Of a stretch of DNA of 64,000 nt, positions 43,758-57,028 are shown in pieces. The notes beneath the pieces were generated by a model, which was not told where the DNA came from, did not search any database, and worked only from the letters and a program-made list of their open reading frames with translations. Location: positions 1,739,741 through 1,803,740 of the forward strand of contig LNGK01000003.1 of assembly GCA_001510575.1 (NCBI GenBank), written 5' to 3'. The DNA is from Knoxdaviesia capensis. Its lineage: Eukaryota > Ascomycota > Sordariomycetes > Microascales > Gondwanamycetaceae. Within the stretch, counting starts at the first letter, position 1. Each line of letters opens with the position of its first letter. The position numbers were made by a program, and so were the translations under genes.

Positions 43758-46230
43758 TAGGATCCCGCGATCAAAACGATAGTCGACGAGACGCAGCAGG
43801 AGAGAAGGAAAAAGAAGAGAAGAGAAAACCCAGCGCGGCTCGAGAGCGACTCGGGGCTCTTAAAGGAACACCGCCCAGACGGGTCCCTCACGATGTCTTT
43901 GATTCCGTGTCTTTCTCCAGACGACAATTTCTGGCCTTCATTTGGCCAATTCACACGCAGATTCACCCACATTATAGCCGCCCTGTCGTCTCTCTGTTTT
44001 GCAGTCTCTACCCCCCCTTTTTTTCTTTTTGGCTCGTCCGCAAATTGTTTGCATATTCCTCTTTTGCGGGGCATCCGGGACACGTCCCCTTGAAAAATGA
44101 AAAATCTCCAGAATCGCAATCACAGAGCTCTTTCATTACCTCCGGAAATCCCAAAGGGGGATAAAACCACACAACCAGAAAACAATGCGGAGAAGGCAGC
44201 GCCATGGCGAGCAAATGCCGTACGCGGACTGTGGACCGGGGCATGACACGCCAAATAGTGCAGTCAAGATTCATCAGCAGTTATTAAGAAGAACTATACC
44301 GTGCGGCTGCTTGGCACTTTGGCAATGGGCGCACGCGGGTGGTGTTGTTTCGCCGTGGGCTGTTCGCGGCCTCTCGGAGCTCAGAGGCATGCACACTCAT
44401 GCTCGGAGGGAACGGTGATTAGACGGGTAAGAGAACCAGGTGGTCTTGTATTTTGTGTATACGACTTCGTCACGGTCCTTACACCCACAAAAGCTATCTT
44501 CTGTTGATTTGGGCCAACGCTGCTCGTGTGTAAGTCAATCGTATCTTCTCTTTGGGAATAGACACCAGACAGTACCATCACGACATTTCGAGCTCGACCC
44601 CGAAAATCTCCAAGTCAGCAGTCCCATCCCCAAAAAAGATTAACCAGGCAATATCCCAGAGTGCATCTCCCGCCCGTGTCCTGGGTAAAGCCGCAAGGTT
44701 TGGGTAAAGGCGACCGCGGGAAGTGATTCTCCGATGTGCGCGAATCGGCTTAAAGAGCCAATATGCACATGAGCCTGGGGAAAAAACCCCCCCAGAGTGT
44801 CATGGGGAAAGGGGGGGAGGCCATAAGGGGAAGATATCAATTCTGTACACCGCGGCTAAAACGATGCACAATTGGCCTCTGTGGGGTGAGACTGGGCACG
44901 GCTTGTGTATATTCTTCGGAAGTAGCTGTTGTTTTCTGCATGCGCATATCACGGTCCTGGGGAAGAGAAAAAAAAAGGGGGGATACAACGTGCCTGGATG
45001 CTTGTCCGGCTGTTTTTTTTCCCGGTGAAGAGATGTTTTGGGCAGTCGTCGTAAAATGACGACTGCCCACCACAACGAAATACTTCCGATATGTCTTGGG
45101 TACTCGGAATAATTACGGGCGATATTGGGCTGAGGTTGTGCTTCACCCAGTCCCGGATCAAATGGCCGGGTAAGGAGCATTTGTGTCCTGTCACTGCTTA
45201 AACCGGCAGGTCGGGAAGATGGCTTGTGCCGGGACGAGTTGTTTTTTGGGGGGTGAAAAGAGACCCCCCAAATTTCCGGAAACACTCTTCGGCATTGTCG
45301 TCGTGGCGCCCGAACTAGGCCCGGCAGCGGACCCGGAGGTGGAGGTGGGGCCCCGAATTTCTCAGAGGCGATAACCCTAACTCTAGGATTCACGCCCGAA
45401 CCCTCACCTCTGTTCCTGAGCGGGAGCCCCTCCACCATGAAAGAACATGATCACTCGAAAGGAAGCATTATGAAAATATCAGTCTTTTGAAAATAGTTGT
45501 ATGCGGATAAAGTTACAGTATAAAAGATCGTCTCCTGCGTTCAGAGCCATCCCCGGATATGATTAAGAGTCCTCCACAGAGAAAGAAGGCTGAAAACAAA
45601 AAAGAAGCGCAGTATTAAGAACGAATGGGAAGCCAAATGAAACCGGAAATTCACCATCTATCATCCACCGCATTATTCATCATCTTGGCGTTAGAAAGAA
45701 AAGCAGACATGTCTCATTCCATGCCATGGGGATCTTGGAAGGACACCCAGGCGGAAGAGAGGAAGAACATGGAAAAACAAACAAACTCGATTAGGAACGG
45801 GGTGAGCGGTGACGAGCAAAGGGCCATCAGCCTCAGATAGAAAGAAAGGGAAAAGAGAAACAACGGGGTTTGAGAACCACGACACCGGGCTCATGTGAAG
45901 GGCCAGAAGGTGGAGACATTGACGAGCGGGACGCAGGGCAACCAACAGTTGTGCAAGATAGCGGATCATCTCAAGAGCGCTTTTGTAGAATCCAAGAATC
46001 ACACGCAAGAAAGAAACGAGAAGTCGGGATGCGGCGCGGTGCGCGGAGAGGCGTTGGTGTCGTGGCACACGAAGTGGGAAGAGTCCCCGAGACCGGCGTG
46101 TGTCGGTTAGGAGTTCCGGGTACATGGAAAAGTGCCAGGTAGGTTCTAGCGTGTGGTAACTCTAGAGGCGTTTTGTCTCCCGCAACCGGGACCGGCCATC
46201 CCGGGGCAGAAAAATGGAGGGTGATTCCAT
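43758..46230. other. 2.5-kb intergenic region
   Basis: CE15 promoter side and 3' flank of the MARVEL gene. No coding ORF. Notable are homopolymer runs at 44020, 44970 and 45010 and a telomere-like ACCCTAACTCTAGG near 45373. Confidence 0.5.
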
Positions 46231-46910
46231 TTAGGCCTGGGACTCGGCCGACGGGCGCTCCTTGCTGGGGGCGACGGCGGAGGCGACCTTCTTCTCGAAG
46301 AGGCCCCAGAAGGCGGTCTCGAGCACGATGAGGACGAGCAGGAAGAAGCTGTAGAGAGAAAAATCATGTTAGATACAGCCTTGCGTGGACGGTATCCCGC
46401 AATGTGGAAAGGCGGCGAGAGGATGGAACTTACAAGGCAAGGAAGTCAAAGGCCTCGGCAGTCAGCTTGAGCGAGCACTTGTCGGTGCCGAAGGGGTGCG
46501 AGCCGTTGCAGTCCTCGGTGTTGTAGTCCTGGGCGGCGAAGATGAACGAGGTAAGCCACAGGTAGGAGAAGACGGCGTTCAGCGGCAGGAGGAAGCCCTT
46601 GTAGCTCTTGAGGAAGCCGACAGCCAGGGCGGGGATGTAGAACGACATGGTGATGACGGCCTGTGTGGGGCAGACGCGGTTAGTTACTTGATAGCACAGA
46701 AGGGTGGGAAGATGGATAGACGAGACGAGAAGGAAAGACAGAAGGGAGAAGACTCACAATAACCAGCTGGTAGATGATGTGGGCATTGCGGTCCGAGAAC
46801 TTGTTGACGAAGTAGGCGAACACGCCGGTGACAATGACCGACGAGGCCCAGGCCAGGAAGTACGAGCCAATGGTGGCAGCGCGGATGGGCATAGCAATGG
46901 ACGACGACAT
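46231..46910 (-). CDS. MARVEL-domain membrane protein
   Basis: 165-aa four-helix membrane protein. Three exons: 46910-46758, 46660-46434, 46348-46231; introns 46661-46757 and 46349-46433 (GTGAGT and GTAAGT donors, CAG acceptors). Helices at about residues 13-35 (TIGSYFLAWASSVIVTGVFA), 52-72, 80-98 (LPLNAVFSYLWLTSFIFAA) and 127-146 (FFLLVLIVLETAFWGLF). The loop between helices 3 and 4 carries a Cys pair (EDCNGSHPFGTDKCS), typical of fungal MARVEL proteins related to Nce102/Fhn1, which organise eisosome and plasma-membrane domains. A short Lys/Ser-rich cytosolic tail ends the protein. The N-terminal MSSSIAMPIR fits a cytosolic start. The exact subfamily is not certain. Confidence 0.88.
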
Positions 46911-49900
46911 CTTGGATGGTTGGGTTGGGGGTTGTGTCTACAAAGAGAGAGAGAGGGAGAGAGTTGAGTGGAAGAAGAGAAGGAGGGTTGAAGAAGAAAG
47001 TGTGTTGGATATAGATAAAGCGAAGTGAAGATGAGAGAACAGTGAAGAGTGATCTGTGAATGCTGATGATGGAGAGAGAGAGAGAACAGAAGAAATCGGG
47101 AATCCAAAACGGGAGGGAGGGCGGCCTTGATATATCCGTGGGCGCCGGGGCGGGAGCACGAGAAGAAAGCAGAATGGCGAGACTTTCCCAAACGGCCAGG
47201 TTTGTGTGTGTGTGTGTGTGTGCCGGCGGAAAGTCTGTGTAAGTGACAGCGTGATGCTGCCGACCTCCCCCAGCGCGTGGAAAACGAGCATGGAAGTCCA
47301 GCAATGGCGTCAGCGCACACACCAGGTCCGGAGATCACCAAGCCGGGAACCAGGCCGAAACGGGACGAAGCCACTTGATCGTGAGGCAAGACGTGGAAAA
47401 GAAGTGCACCACTTACACCCGCCGACTTACATCCTGAATGTCCACTTTTTTCTGGATGGCATAGGGAAAAAAAAATAAAAAATTGATGGAAAACATCCTA
47501 GATGATATTGCGTCACTGTCACCGACCGGCCCACGATACAAATTTTTTCAACTCCCCAAAAGGTTAATTTGTTTTGTGTGTCTGATACGGTGATACATCT
47601 GGTATCACAGGCTTTTTTTTGTTGGTGCGGGACGGATGTATTGTTCGGGCATCTGTGCATGGAGTGGTACAAAGTGCCTGCACAGAGAGGTGGAAAATGC
47701 CTGATATCTCGCACATACCCATGCAACGACCCAGACTTTGGGTTTGACGGCATGGCCTGGACACACAGTCACGGAAACAAAAAAGCAGAGATGCGGAAGC
47801 TCTCGGCATTGGGAAATCTCCCGATTGTCAACTTTCCTGTTCTTTTCATCTGCATCTTCTGCGCGATACCACCCTGTGAAATCGCCCTTGGCCGGAAGGA
47901 GTCTGTCCCCCTCTCGCCGTTGACACTTCTCACACATTCATTCCTGATTCATCCTTGGCCGACTTGTGGGACATTCACACAGACTCTGCATCCAGTGTTC
48001 TGGACGAGGCTGGATATAGAGCGTGCAGGGACAAGCATGTGTAGGTCTATTCCCCAGGAGTCTGCGTGAGATGTGTGTGTGAAAGTCCCGGGAATGCTGT
48101 CATGACAAAAAGACGCACCGACCCTCCCCAGCCCGCGAGAGGAGTGTTTTTCTCGTCCGGTGTTTAATGCAACGAGCATGATGTGATATCAAACGCTAGC
48201 TTTATCAGATACACTCGATACCTGCAATCTGGTGAGGGACAGATGACTCTTCTCCGAATCGGACTAGAAGCGTGGAAGAGAACGGCTGATGCGGTTCGCC
48301 GAGACAAGTCGGGGAAAGTCGGACGCCGACGTGGGTGGGAGAGGTGGAAAGGCGTGCACAAGCTGGAAGGGTGTGTGGGCTGCCGAGGTTGGAGATCCTG
48401 GAGTATCCGGACGCGAGAAGAGAGGAACGCCCGCGAACGGCTGCACGGCGGTCAATATGCAGTGGTCTTGGCCAGAGAGAGGCACCCACCACTTGCTCAG
48501 CTTCCACCAGCGCTTCTCGACCCCGACCACGGCCAGTTGGGGCCGGACGACGACAAGCCATTGATGTCAGAGCTCCACAAGACAGGCACAGAAGACAAAC
48601 ACCCTCGACTCCAGCATCTCCAGTTGTCCACGCTTTTTGGTTCTCCACATACCAAACACGATGCACCAATCGCCAACACCCACCCGGTCTTTTTTTTTTT
48701 TTCATGTTAGTCTGGCTGTTTTTCGCCTCCAGCTGCCTCACATGGCCGGTCTGAAGTTCCGGTACCACCCATCCCAAAACAGAAGAATCTCCCCATGTCG
48801 AAAAAAGAAAAGGCAGAAAAAGAACCGCTTACTTGCTCGGCCAAGCATCAGATGCCGTGTGTTCCACGAAGTTCTGCACGGTGTCTGTGCTCAGATGGCG
48901 GGCTTTCCCCACAGTATCCATCAAGAGAAGTCACACAACCCTCGAAACAACAACAGCCAACCCATGCGGAGGAACTCGGGTCGCTGGTTCGTCCGTCCTC
49001 GATCGGGATGTTCGGGGGCTCGTGCCTGCTTTGCGTTGTCCGATCTTGACGGGGTTCGTGTGTGCGATGGACTTCCGGCGCGGGATATATTGCTGTCACC
49101 TGAGGCGTTCAAAGCACCGGATTTCTCGTGCGCGGTTGCATTGTGATCGTGTCTTTGGTGGCTGCATGTCGCGCCTGTGGTATTTCCAGGTCGAACGAGG
49201 ATTTTGCCTCGCAGAGGAGTGGTACCGCCATAAACGCTCCAAATCGCTGGTTTACACCCGCCACCAGCCGTGGTTTGATCCTGGTTGTCTATACCAAGTA
49301 TCTCTTGTCTCTCCCAATGCTGTTGGATCTATATCAATGAAAAGCTCTCTAGCCTGATATAAACAGCAAGGCTGCGAGAACAGTTAATGGCAAAAAGGAC
49401 ATCCAGCAAGGCACGGAAATTATCGCGATGGCAAATATCAACACCCGAGCGGAGGTTTTCACTTTCGGGAATTTGCCGTGAAAAAAAATAAAAAAATGAA
49501 CAGGTGCTATGACGATATGCAGCTTTCGTTCTTATTAATTTAACCTTTCATTTTCTCCCAACATACATTCTGACATGACCTAAACCCGCACATATGACGA
49601 AGTGTAGACAAGGATGTGTGGACGTGTGGTGGCAACTCGGACGGAAAAAAAAAAAAAAAGAAAAGAGCTCCCCTCCAGAGTCACATTGACATCTTAAAGC
49701 CGAGACCACCTCTCTGACATTTGGCAGCAACGCCAAGGTCGCGGTGGGAAAGGTGGCATCCTTTCAATGGAGACTAGAGCAAACAAAGACAAAAAGAATT
49801 CCCCCCCACATCGGCATAGCTCGGCAGTGAAGGAAACATAAAAACAATCCTCCGATGGCTACGGCGCCCATGCAGATACATCCAACTCCACTCTTGGTCG

Positions 49901-52900
49901 CGCCCAAGCCGGCACCTGCGGTGTTGAAGGGCCGGGCTTATCGGAGCGTCTCTATCTTATTGTGCTGTGCTTACACTTCAATCAGTTCTATCCGGAGGGT
50001 ACATATGGAGATTCGCTGAAAGGAATTGATACAGGATCACAAGAAGGAATCAGGAGCTTGGGATATGCCCCAAACCAACCGGAGCAGGTGAAAGAACAGG
50101 CCCAACAACGGCGAACCATGCAAGTCCCAACCACGGATGATGCGGCGCATATGGAAAGCTGCAAAACCCGTGGATTGGCCCCATCACGCTGCGCGACGAC
50201 GATTCGAACACCGAAAACCCGAAGCGCAGGGCCGCCAGTATCCCCGATCAGGCATCCTCAACACAGTACAGTACACACAGTTTGGCATTTGGTCTCAATC
50301 TCTGCATGGTTCGATGATGATTCGACAAACATCAGCCGTTGCAATGTTCAAACTTGGTTGCTTCACCTTTCGAGATCTTGCAGAAACAGCCAAGCTGGAC
50401 ATTTTGCGCATTGAATGTTTGATATGACGCCCAAATGGCTCTGTGACGCTGTTTCTTCCTTGATATGGGCGCTTCTTGGGCTAGCTCCTGGAGAGGATAG
50501 CTGATACTGGCTGTAGCACGGACCGCAAAAAGACTATGGCGCTTGGCCTGGATTTCCGCCGGAGAATGGTGGCTAGGCTCGATCGATCGCGGCCCAAATA
50601 GGTGAATCTGGGGAAGAAACACAACCCGAATCTCCATGGCAGTTGGAATGGAAACGGCGGTTTGCAAGCCACATATATCTCAGATTGCAAAATCTCAGTG
50701 AGTGCCTGCCAGGGGACAATTCGATGATTCCAAAGAAACCCATCGCCAATCGAGCGATTGATAGAAATTGAGCAATGCGCTGGAGGCAATGAATGGCGAC
50801 TGGCCACACCAGTCACAAAATCCCGCCGACAACCACGCAAATTCCGCCCAGATAAGACTCCGCGAATGAAGGCAAGGGACGACCTTCGAAAACTCACAAT
50901 GCCGATCCATGATCGTGACGCCGCCGATGATGATGCGGTGTCAACGATATCGGCGCGCTTTGAAACCCGGCGAATTCGAAGATGACGTCACTTGGCGCCA
51001 CCGCTTAATCACCTTTGACACCCAGAGTTCACACGACACTCTACCAGTATTTTCCCCCGTCCGCCAATCAGAGTCAACCTCCAGGCCCCATCTGCGGCTC
51101 TGCGGCTGGCCCCACTTTACCCGATCCCGGGATCCACCCGAGTGGACCGCAAGTTAGGGTCTGCCTAGGGTCTGGACATGTCTCGGCATTGGCGGGCGCC
51201 GAGCTTTCACCGTCCGGCGATGGAAATGAGTCAAGACAAGAAGAGGTTCGATTCTTCTTTTGGGTTCCGAGTGGGGTCCTGCTGGGCTTGACGATAGGAG
51301 TGCCCGACGGTGCCTGATCGGGTGGTTCTGCTGATGTCCGCGCACCAGCGACCTCCATCACGATGTGCAGCTTTCTGTGTGTAGGAAGACAGCATTGGAC
51401 ACCGCATTGCTTGACTGAATAGGTAACGGACTTCTGCCCCTTTCTTCACTTGTTCAACTCCTTTTCCTCTAACAAACTCGTAGCATGGACATTGTCCGAA
51501 CATGGCCGACACATATCTGGCGTCCTGGCGGGAAATATCTGCTGATATGGCCGGGATCACCAACAGATCAAAGTGGACCCCTGCGCGAGACCCGACAGAG
51601 CCGCGCTATCACGAAGTCAAAACGCTTTGGACGAGGCCCAAAGTCTCACTCGAGAAGGAATCTATCTCACCGTCTGTTTCCGCTGCCCTTCCAGAATCGC
51701 GCATGTCTCACGCTTCCAGTTTCTTTGAGATTCCTCCAGTCTTGTATCGACGGGATGGTCATCAACTAGACTTGAACGTGGATGTCACAGGCGAAAAGTC
51801 TGCTTCACGAAGAAAACCCAGAGTCCATCCATCCCCTCAGTCCCGAACCCTGGAATTACCAACAGTCCAACACCCGCCCTTGAAGACCCGGTCCGTCAGC
51901 GTCTGGACCCGCCCCATCGCCCAAACACTCTCGTCTCCATGCGCAGGGTCCCCCATCCGCAGCCCGCGAGCGCAGCCAATCGCACGCTGCACCCTCGCCA
52001 GACTTCTGTGGACCCGGCCCAATCAAGGTGTTAACCCGGCATGTTTTTGGTGTGCTCGGGTTTCCGAGGATCGACCGCCGAGCTCCGGATTCCATGCGAA
52101 CAAGAGGACTTGTAGGCTTTGTTCTTCATTCATCTGGGTCGGTGGCCCCCCTGAGTTGGCGGTCCCCTTCTTCTTCCTCTTCTTGTTTCGTTTTGCTTCT
52201 TGCTTCTTCGGAGTTTTGTCTTTGTGCGTGGTTACTCTGCCGTGGCTGCTGGTTGTGGTGAATCCAGTAAGAGAATCCTCTGCCCTCTGATCTCTCCCTT
52301 CTTTTGCCGTCTCTTCCTCACACCGATAATATCCTCACAAACATCTCCACTTACACGGAGATCAACATCTGAACCGTTTTATTCCCAGCCTATGGGAGCT
52401 CATTGTTAGCTCTTGCCGTGGCAACTTGCCATCGCTCGTTACCACTGTTCGAACTAGATCCGCCTCATCAGTCTGCCTTCGCCTTCAGTTGCTGCCACCA
52501 TGCTGACCACTCGCCAACCTCGTCTCGACGACCAAAATGCAGCATGAACTTCAATCTTCAGCATCTCTTCGCTAGACACCACTTCGTCCTGGTGGTACGT
52601 ATATCGGAGGGAACAATCTGTGGTAGAGAGGTATGTGCATTACTATATCAATATTATAGAAAACGAGCCCAAAAAAGAACGAACATCCAAACAGACTTCC
52701 AAGATGCCATGACCGAATCCAATCCCAGTGTTCGAAAAAAACAGAAACATGTCAAGAACGTTAAGCTTTGCCGAGGTGGAGTGACATGACACCCACTCCG
52801 GATGACTTTAATGCCGCAGTTCGCCGTGCACGTTCAATCCCCAGCCCCGGAAGGAAAGAAAACTCCACAAGCACGCAGTTGAAAAAAAAGCAGCAACACG

Positions 52901-53089
52901 AGGAACCCACGAAGCGGACCTCGTGGTCATTCGGTTACGGTGCGCCCGAGCAGTCGAATACTCCATAATCTCCCGAACTTAATCAGGTCTTCTAAGAGAT
53001 TCCGCGGCTCGAGTGTTTTCCTCCTTTTTCTTACGTTTCTCTTTTATTATATATAAAGAGATTTCGTTTATCACCCACCATCAACGCCT
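46911..53089. other. 6.2-kb region with no supported gene
   Basis: GA-rich + strand up to about 47100 is the MARVEL leader. The rest has only short or biased ORFs. It includes (TG)10 at 47203-47222 and a GTACAGTAC motif at 50266-50274. The longest ORF (51502-52290, 262 aa) lacks coding character and ends in T-rich, Phe-rich sequence. Confidence 0.5.
47203..47222. repeat. (TG)10 dinucleotide repeat
   Basis: Uninterrupted TG run about 300 bp upstream of the MARVEL gene start. Confidence 0.95.
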
Positions 53090-54087
53090 TTACACGCTCT
53101 CGGCGCGCTTGGCCTCGCGGGCGGCCTTGGCAGCCTCCGACCACGGGAAGGGGAAGACGGGGACCTGGAAGAACGAGTTGCTGCAGCGGAGAGAACACGG
53201 TTAGCGGCCGGACTTCTAACGAAAGAAAAGGAAATGGCACTCAGAGAGAAGAGGTAAGCAACTTACTTGGTGTCCTGGATACCGGCGAGGGCGTTGTACC
53301 ACGCCAAGAATGCCGCCAGCAGACCGAACACACCACCAGTCTTCTGCAGGGCGACCTGGGTGGAGTGGGCGCCCTGCGAGCCGGCGTAGTTCTCAGCAGC
53401 GAGGAACAGGAAGGCAAGGTCGAGGGTGAAGAAGAGCATGAAGAACATGACGGTCGACTTGAGGGTGCACAGCAACAGCAGGGTGGTGAAGATGAACCAG
53501 CCGGTCAGGAAGAAGCCGACCGCGGAGCCGATGTCGTGGGCGTTGCCCTCGTACGGGCCGTCGGCGCCGAGGATGTTCCAGTTGGGCGTCAGCAGGATGC
53601 CGTAGGCGATCCAGAAGCCGCCAAACGAGGACAGCGCGGTGGCACCGAAAGTGTTGCCGACAGCCATTTCCCTATTGGTGGTACAAGCTCCTGTCAGAGA
53701 GGGATTGCGTCACATCAGGCGAGAGACAAACAAAAAGAAAAAAAAAAGAAAGAGAGCAAGACCGAAGTCGACTTACCACATGCCAGCCAGCAGCTGCACG
53801 AGACCTCCGTATCCCAAGGCCAGCGGCACGGCAACGTTGGCGCCGGTGACGCCGCGCGCATGCACGTTGACGAGCGAGAGCACAAAGGTGGTGAGGGCGA
53901 AGGCGCTGAGACCCAGCGGGGCCGGGTTGGCGAACTTGCGGTGCTCGTATGGCCGCATCATGGCAGGGTGCATCATCATGTTGTCGGAGCCGGTGTAGTC
54001 GTGATGGCGGAGCGAAGCGCGGTTGGAGAGGTCGCTGTGCTCTTCCTTCTCCAAGTGGGCGTTCTGGATCTCGTTGCTGCTGCTCAT
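53090..54087 (-). CDS. GPR1/FUN34/YaaH-family acetate transporter
   Basis: Plasma-membrane acetate/ammonium-family transporter (relatives: yeast Ato1/Ady2, Aspergillus AcpA). Three exons: 54087-53777, 53671-53267, 53180-53090; introns 53672-53776 and 53181-53266; 268 aa. The cytosolic N-terminus has the short acidic and His/Met-rich stretch usual in the family (DNMMMHPAMMRP). The signature NPAPLGLSAFALTTF starts at residue 54. Six hydrophobic segments follow: about 56-75, 84-103, 113-132, then segments with FFLTGWFIFTTLLLLC, VMFFMLFFTLDLAFLFLAAE and GVFGLLAAFLAWYNALAG. The C-terminus is basic (AAKAAREAKRAESV). Both splices keep frame (W and N codons split 2+1). A TATA element lies upstream. 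Expected to be induced on acetate and ethanol, from family knowledge. Confidence 0.95.
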
Positions 54088-54380
54088 AGTGGCGAGAAAA
54101 GGAGAATTTATGTGGTGTGATGTGTATCTACGGTAAGATGGTGAGAGTGGAGAGAGGGGATGGTTATTCTCGTGTGAGGTGACGGAGAATGAAACGGTGT
54201 GGAAGAAAGCTGTGACTGAGCTTTGAGTCAATAAGGTTTGTTTGTACAACGAGGGGGTATCAAGAAGAGAAGATGAGACAGGCAACAGATGGTGATGATG
54301 ATGAAGCAGAGGACGGGTCTGGATGAAGAAGGAAGAAGAGAAGAAGACGAACTTCCCCGGAAAAAGAGAAGAGGGAAGGG

Positions 54381-54390
54381 AATTATATAG
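54381..54390 (-). promoter_or_regulatory. TATA box (CTATATAATT)
   Basis: On the minus strand, about 295 bp before the acetate-transporter ATG; the sequence between is pyrimidine-rich on the sense strand. Confidence 0.5.
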
Positions 54391-54578
54391 GTGGGTTCCA
54401 GAGAGGAGTAAAACCTGGGGGAAGGGGCGTTAAGAGACGGGGAAAGCAGATTGTTTACGCCTTGGCGGATGGTGAGAGACCGGGGGAAGCGTAATTTACG
54501 GACTAGTACCCCGTACTTTTCTGGAACTAAGTCTAGGGGACAGATTGTGTATCTGGGGGAGCAAGGGAAATGAGAGGC

Positions 54579-54600
54579 GAGAGAGAGAGAGAGAGAGAGA
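54579..54600. repeat. (GA)11 dinucleotide repeat
   Basis: Perfect GA run within a purine-rich strand. Confidence 0.95.
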
Positions 54601-57012
54601 CGGAGATAGAGAGGAAAAAGAAAAAGGACAGAGGGAGAGGTCTAGACGGGCACAGGGGAGGAATGCTCCACGTGTGACTACCAGGGGGGCGAGCGAGCGA
54701 GCTATGCACTTGGGAAAACGGGGTCCGGGGAAAAGGGAAAAGGGAGCGGAGAGAGAGGCGGAGGAGACGAGCGAGAGATGCAGAGGAAGAAGAGGGAAGA
54801 TGATGTGCCAAACGGCCACGCGAACGCACGAATCTGGGGTGGGTGGGTGTGAGAGTGTGACACAAGAGATTTTGGGTCCCAACAAATGAAGTGAGGGCCG
54901 GTATCTGATGACCTGGGGAAGAGAAGGACGGGGGAAAGGGCAAGGGGATGAACCAGGGGGCTTTCCAAGAGGGTGCGAGAGATAGAATCCTGACAGGTGC
55001 TGGGTGTCTACGCGGTTGAAAGCAGGTTGAGGAGGCGGAAGAGGGGGGAGGGGGGGTGTAAGTCGAAAGGGAGTTACCGCTTCTGATATACACGTCTGTG
55101 GTCTGTTCAAAGCAGGATATAATAGCTGCGAGGGTGTATATGAAGAGGGACGAAACGCCTTAGTCTAACGTGCTAGTAGGACGGGATTGAGGGAGGGGGA
55201 ACGGACAGTATATCCAACGCGAGAGAGGCACGGTTGGGTGGGCTAGGGCAGGTTTGATTGTCCCGGATGGGAGGAAGAAGGGCTTGGACAAGGCCAACCA
55301 GAGATCTCTAATGCAGGGAGCAGAAGCAGACGATGACCACGCAAGTCGTGGAGCAGAACCCGGCAGTGGAAGACGACGAGAGCCCAAGAGGGGGGTGTGT
55401 GTCTGTAGATGTGAACTTGGGTGTCATATGAGGGTGTGAGAGCCCGGTTCTTGAGTGACAGCCACCAGCCAGGCACGGATGGTCCTGAAGACTTGCAACT
55501 TTGAAGCATGAAGCAGGACGTGGTCTACTGGAGATACCGGCCGTGTGACCACCGAGAGACGGAGAGAGACAGAAAGGAACAGGGAGTTATGGAGAGAGTG
55601 AGCTGGGGGCGATTGTGACGACTGAGGCCTTCACAAGACGCTCCGAACAGTGCTGTGGAAGCCAACTTACATGATGTAGACAGAGAAAAGAAGCTATATA
55701 CAACAGAAAATAAATCACAAGGTTGAAGATATCACGACAGAAACACAGGATGAGAGGAGAGAGATCAAGAAACATAGAAGAGACAGAGATGGAAAAGAGG
55801 GACAAAGAGGAGGTAGACAACTTAGTTACGGAGACAACGGGCACGAACCACACCGAAAGACCCGTACGAGCAAACCACGAGACTTTCCTTCGAGACTGGG
55901 CCAACATCCTTTTTTCAGTGGGGAGACAGGAAGCAAGTCGAATAGTGGCAATTTTATTTTTATTTTTATTTTATTCTTATTTTTTTCCCGCCACCGCCGC
56001 CTTGCTTCAACGCTATGGAGACCCCGGAGAAGTGTGGAGTTAGTCCATACGGCGGTTTCTTATTCATCTAAGGGTGGGTGGGCAGGTATGTTAGAACCAA
56101 GAGCAGACGGTAAAAAAAATAAAAAACAAAATAAAAAGGTACATCCCCCCAGTGATATACCATTCCTTTCGGCGCTGGGACTAACGGCTTAGGTTTGCAG
56201 GTGCCACTAGGACCCTCGGGGGGCCTTCGTTTCCACAGAGACTTTTCTTTCTGGTCTGCAATGCTGCTGCTTTGGAAAAGGAACGCTGGCTGAGGCTTAC
56301 ACGGGCTCCATCTCAAGAAACGCCTTTCGTCAGGGTCCGGCGGATGATCGATAAACGGGGCGGTCCCCGCGAGATGTCATTGAATACTACGAAACGGCGT
56401 TGACTCTCCTGTCTGGAGAATACACAGACTTCTCCCCCGTGGCCTGGACTTTGTGCAAAGCTCCAAACCCGCTAGACTAGCTCGGGAAACGGCGTGGTTC
56501 GGAGGCGACCGGCGGGTCTGCTGAACCGAGATCGCGCGGCACGGAGGTGTGGAGATGGGCCACCTCCCCAAGAGTCCGGTCCCAGAGGCAAGACGTTGTA
56601 CGATGAGTCTGGAGTGTCTGTCAAACATTGGAACAGGAACCGTGATACTCGGAGAAAGAAAGAACTCGCCCCGCCACCGCAGTGGAATCCGGAGAGCACA
56701 GAAAGACGTCCAACCGCAGAAGGCTGGACGTCTATGTACAGTACTGTATATGCTTAACCCGCGTTGATGCTCGCTCATGGACACCATCCCGGAGGAAAAT
56801 ACAATACACACGCCCCCCGTGATGTCTGGGTTGACCTTATTCCGGGATAAAGCGGCGTCGAAAATGAGAGAATCTGGGGATACACATCAGAATCCGGGGG
56901 AGAGATGGGGTTTAGGTCCCAAGGGGCGTGTGTGAACTGAGGCACGAACATGGAAAGCCAAACCGGCGGCCATGGAACGATAGAACCCGGCCCAGCCAGC
57001 CAGAAAGCAGGC

Positions 57013-57028
57013 CATCATCATCATCATC
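57013..57028. repeat. (CAT)5 trinucleotide repeat
   Basis: Five CAT units in non-coding DNA. Confidence 0.9.

Noticed and set aside
51236..51262. tRNA T-arm-like sequence (GGTTCGATTC with flanking complementary bases)
   Set aside because: No A box, D arm or acceptor stem at the right distance.
51502..52290. 262-aa ORF
   Set aside because: No recognisable domain, mixed codon use, and a tail of Phe/Leu/Cys from T-rich DNA; treated as chance.
54496..55110. Pro/Leu/Ser-rich ORFs of 186-204 aa on the minus strand
   Set aside because: Products of the pyrimidine-rich strand upstream of the acetate transporter; low complexity, no domain.
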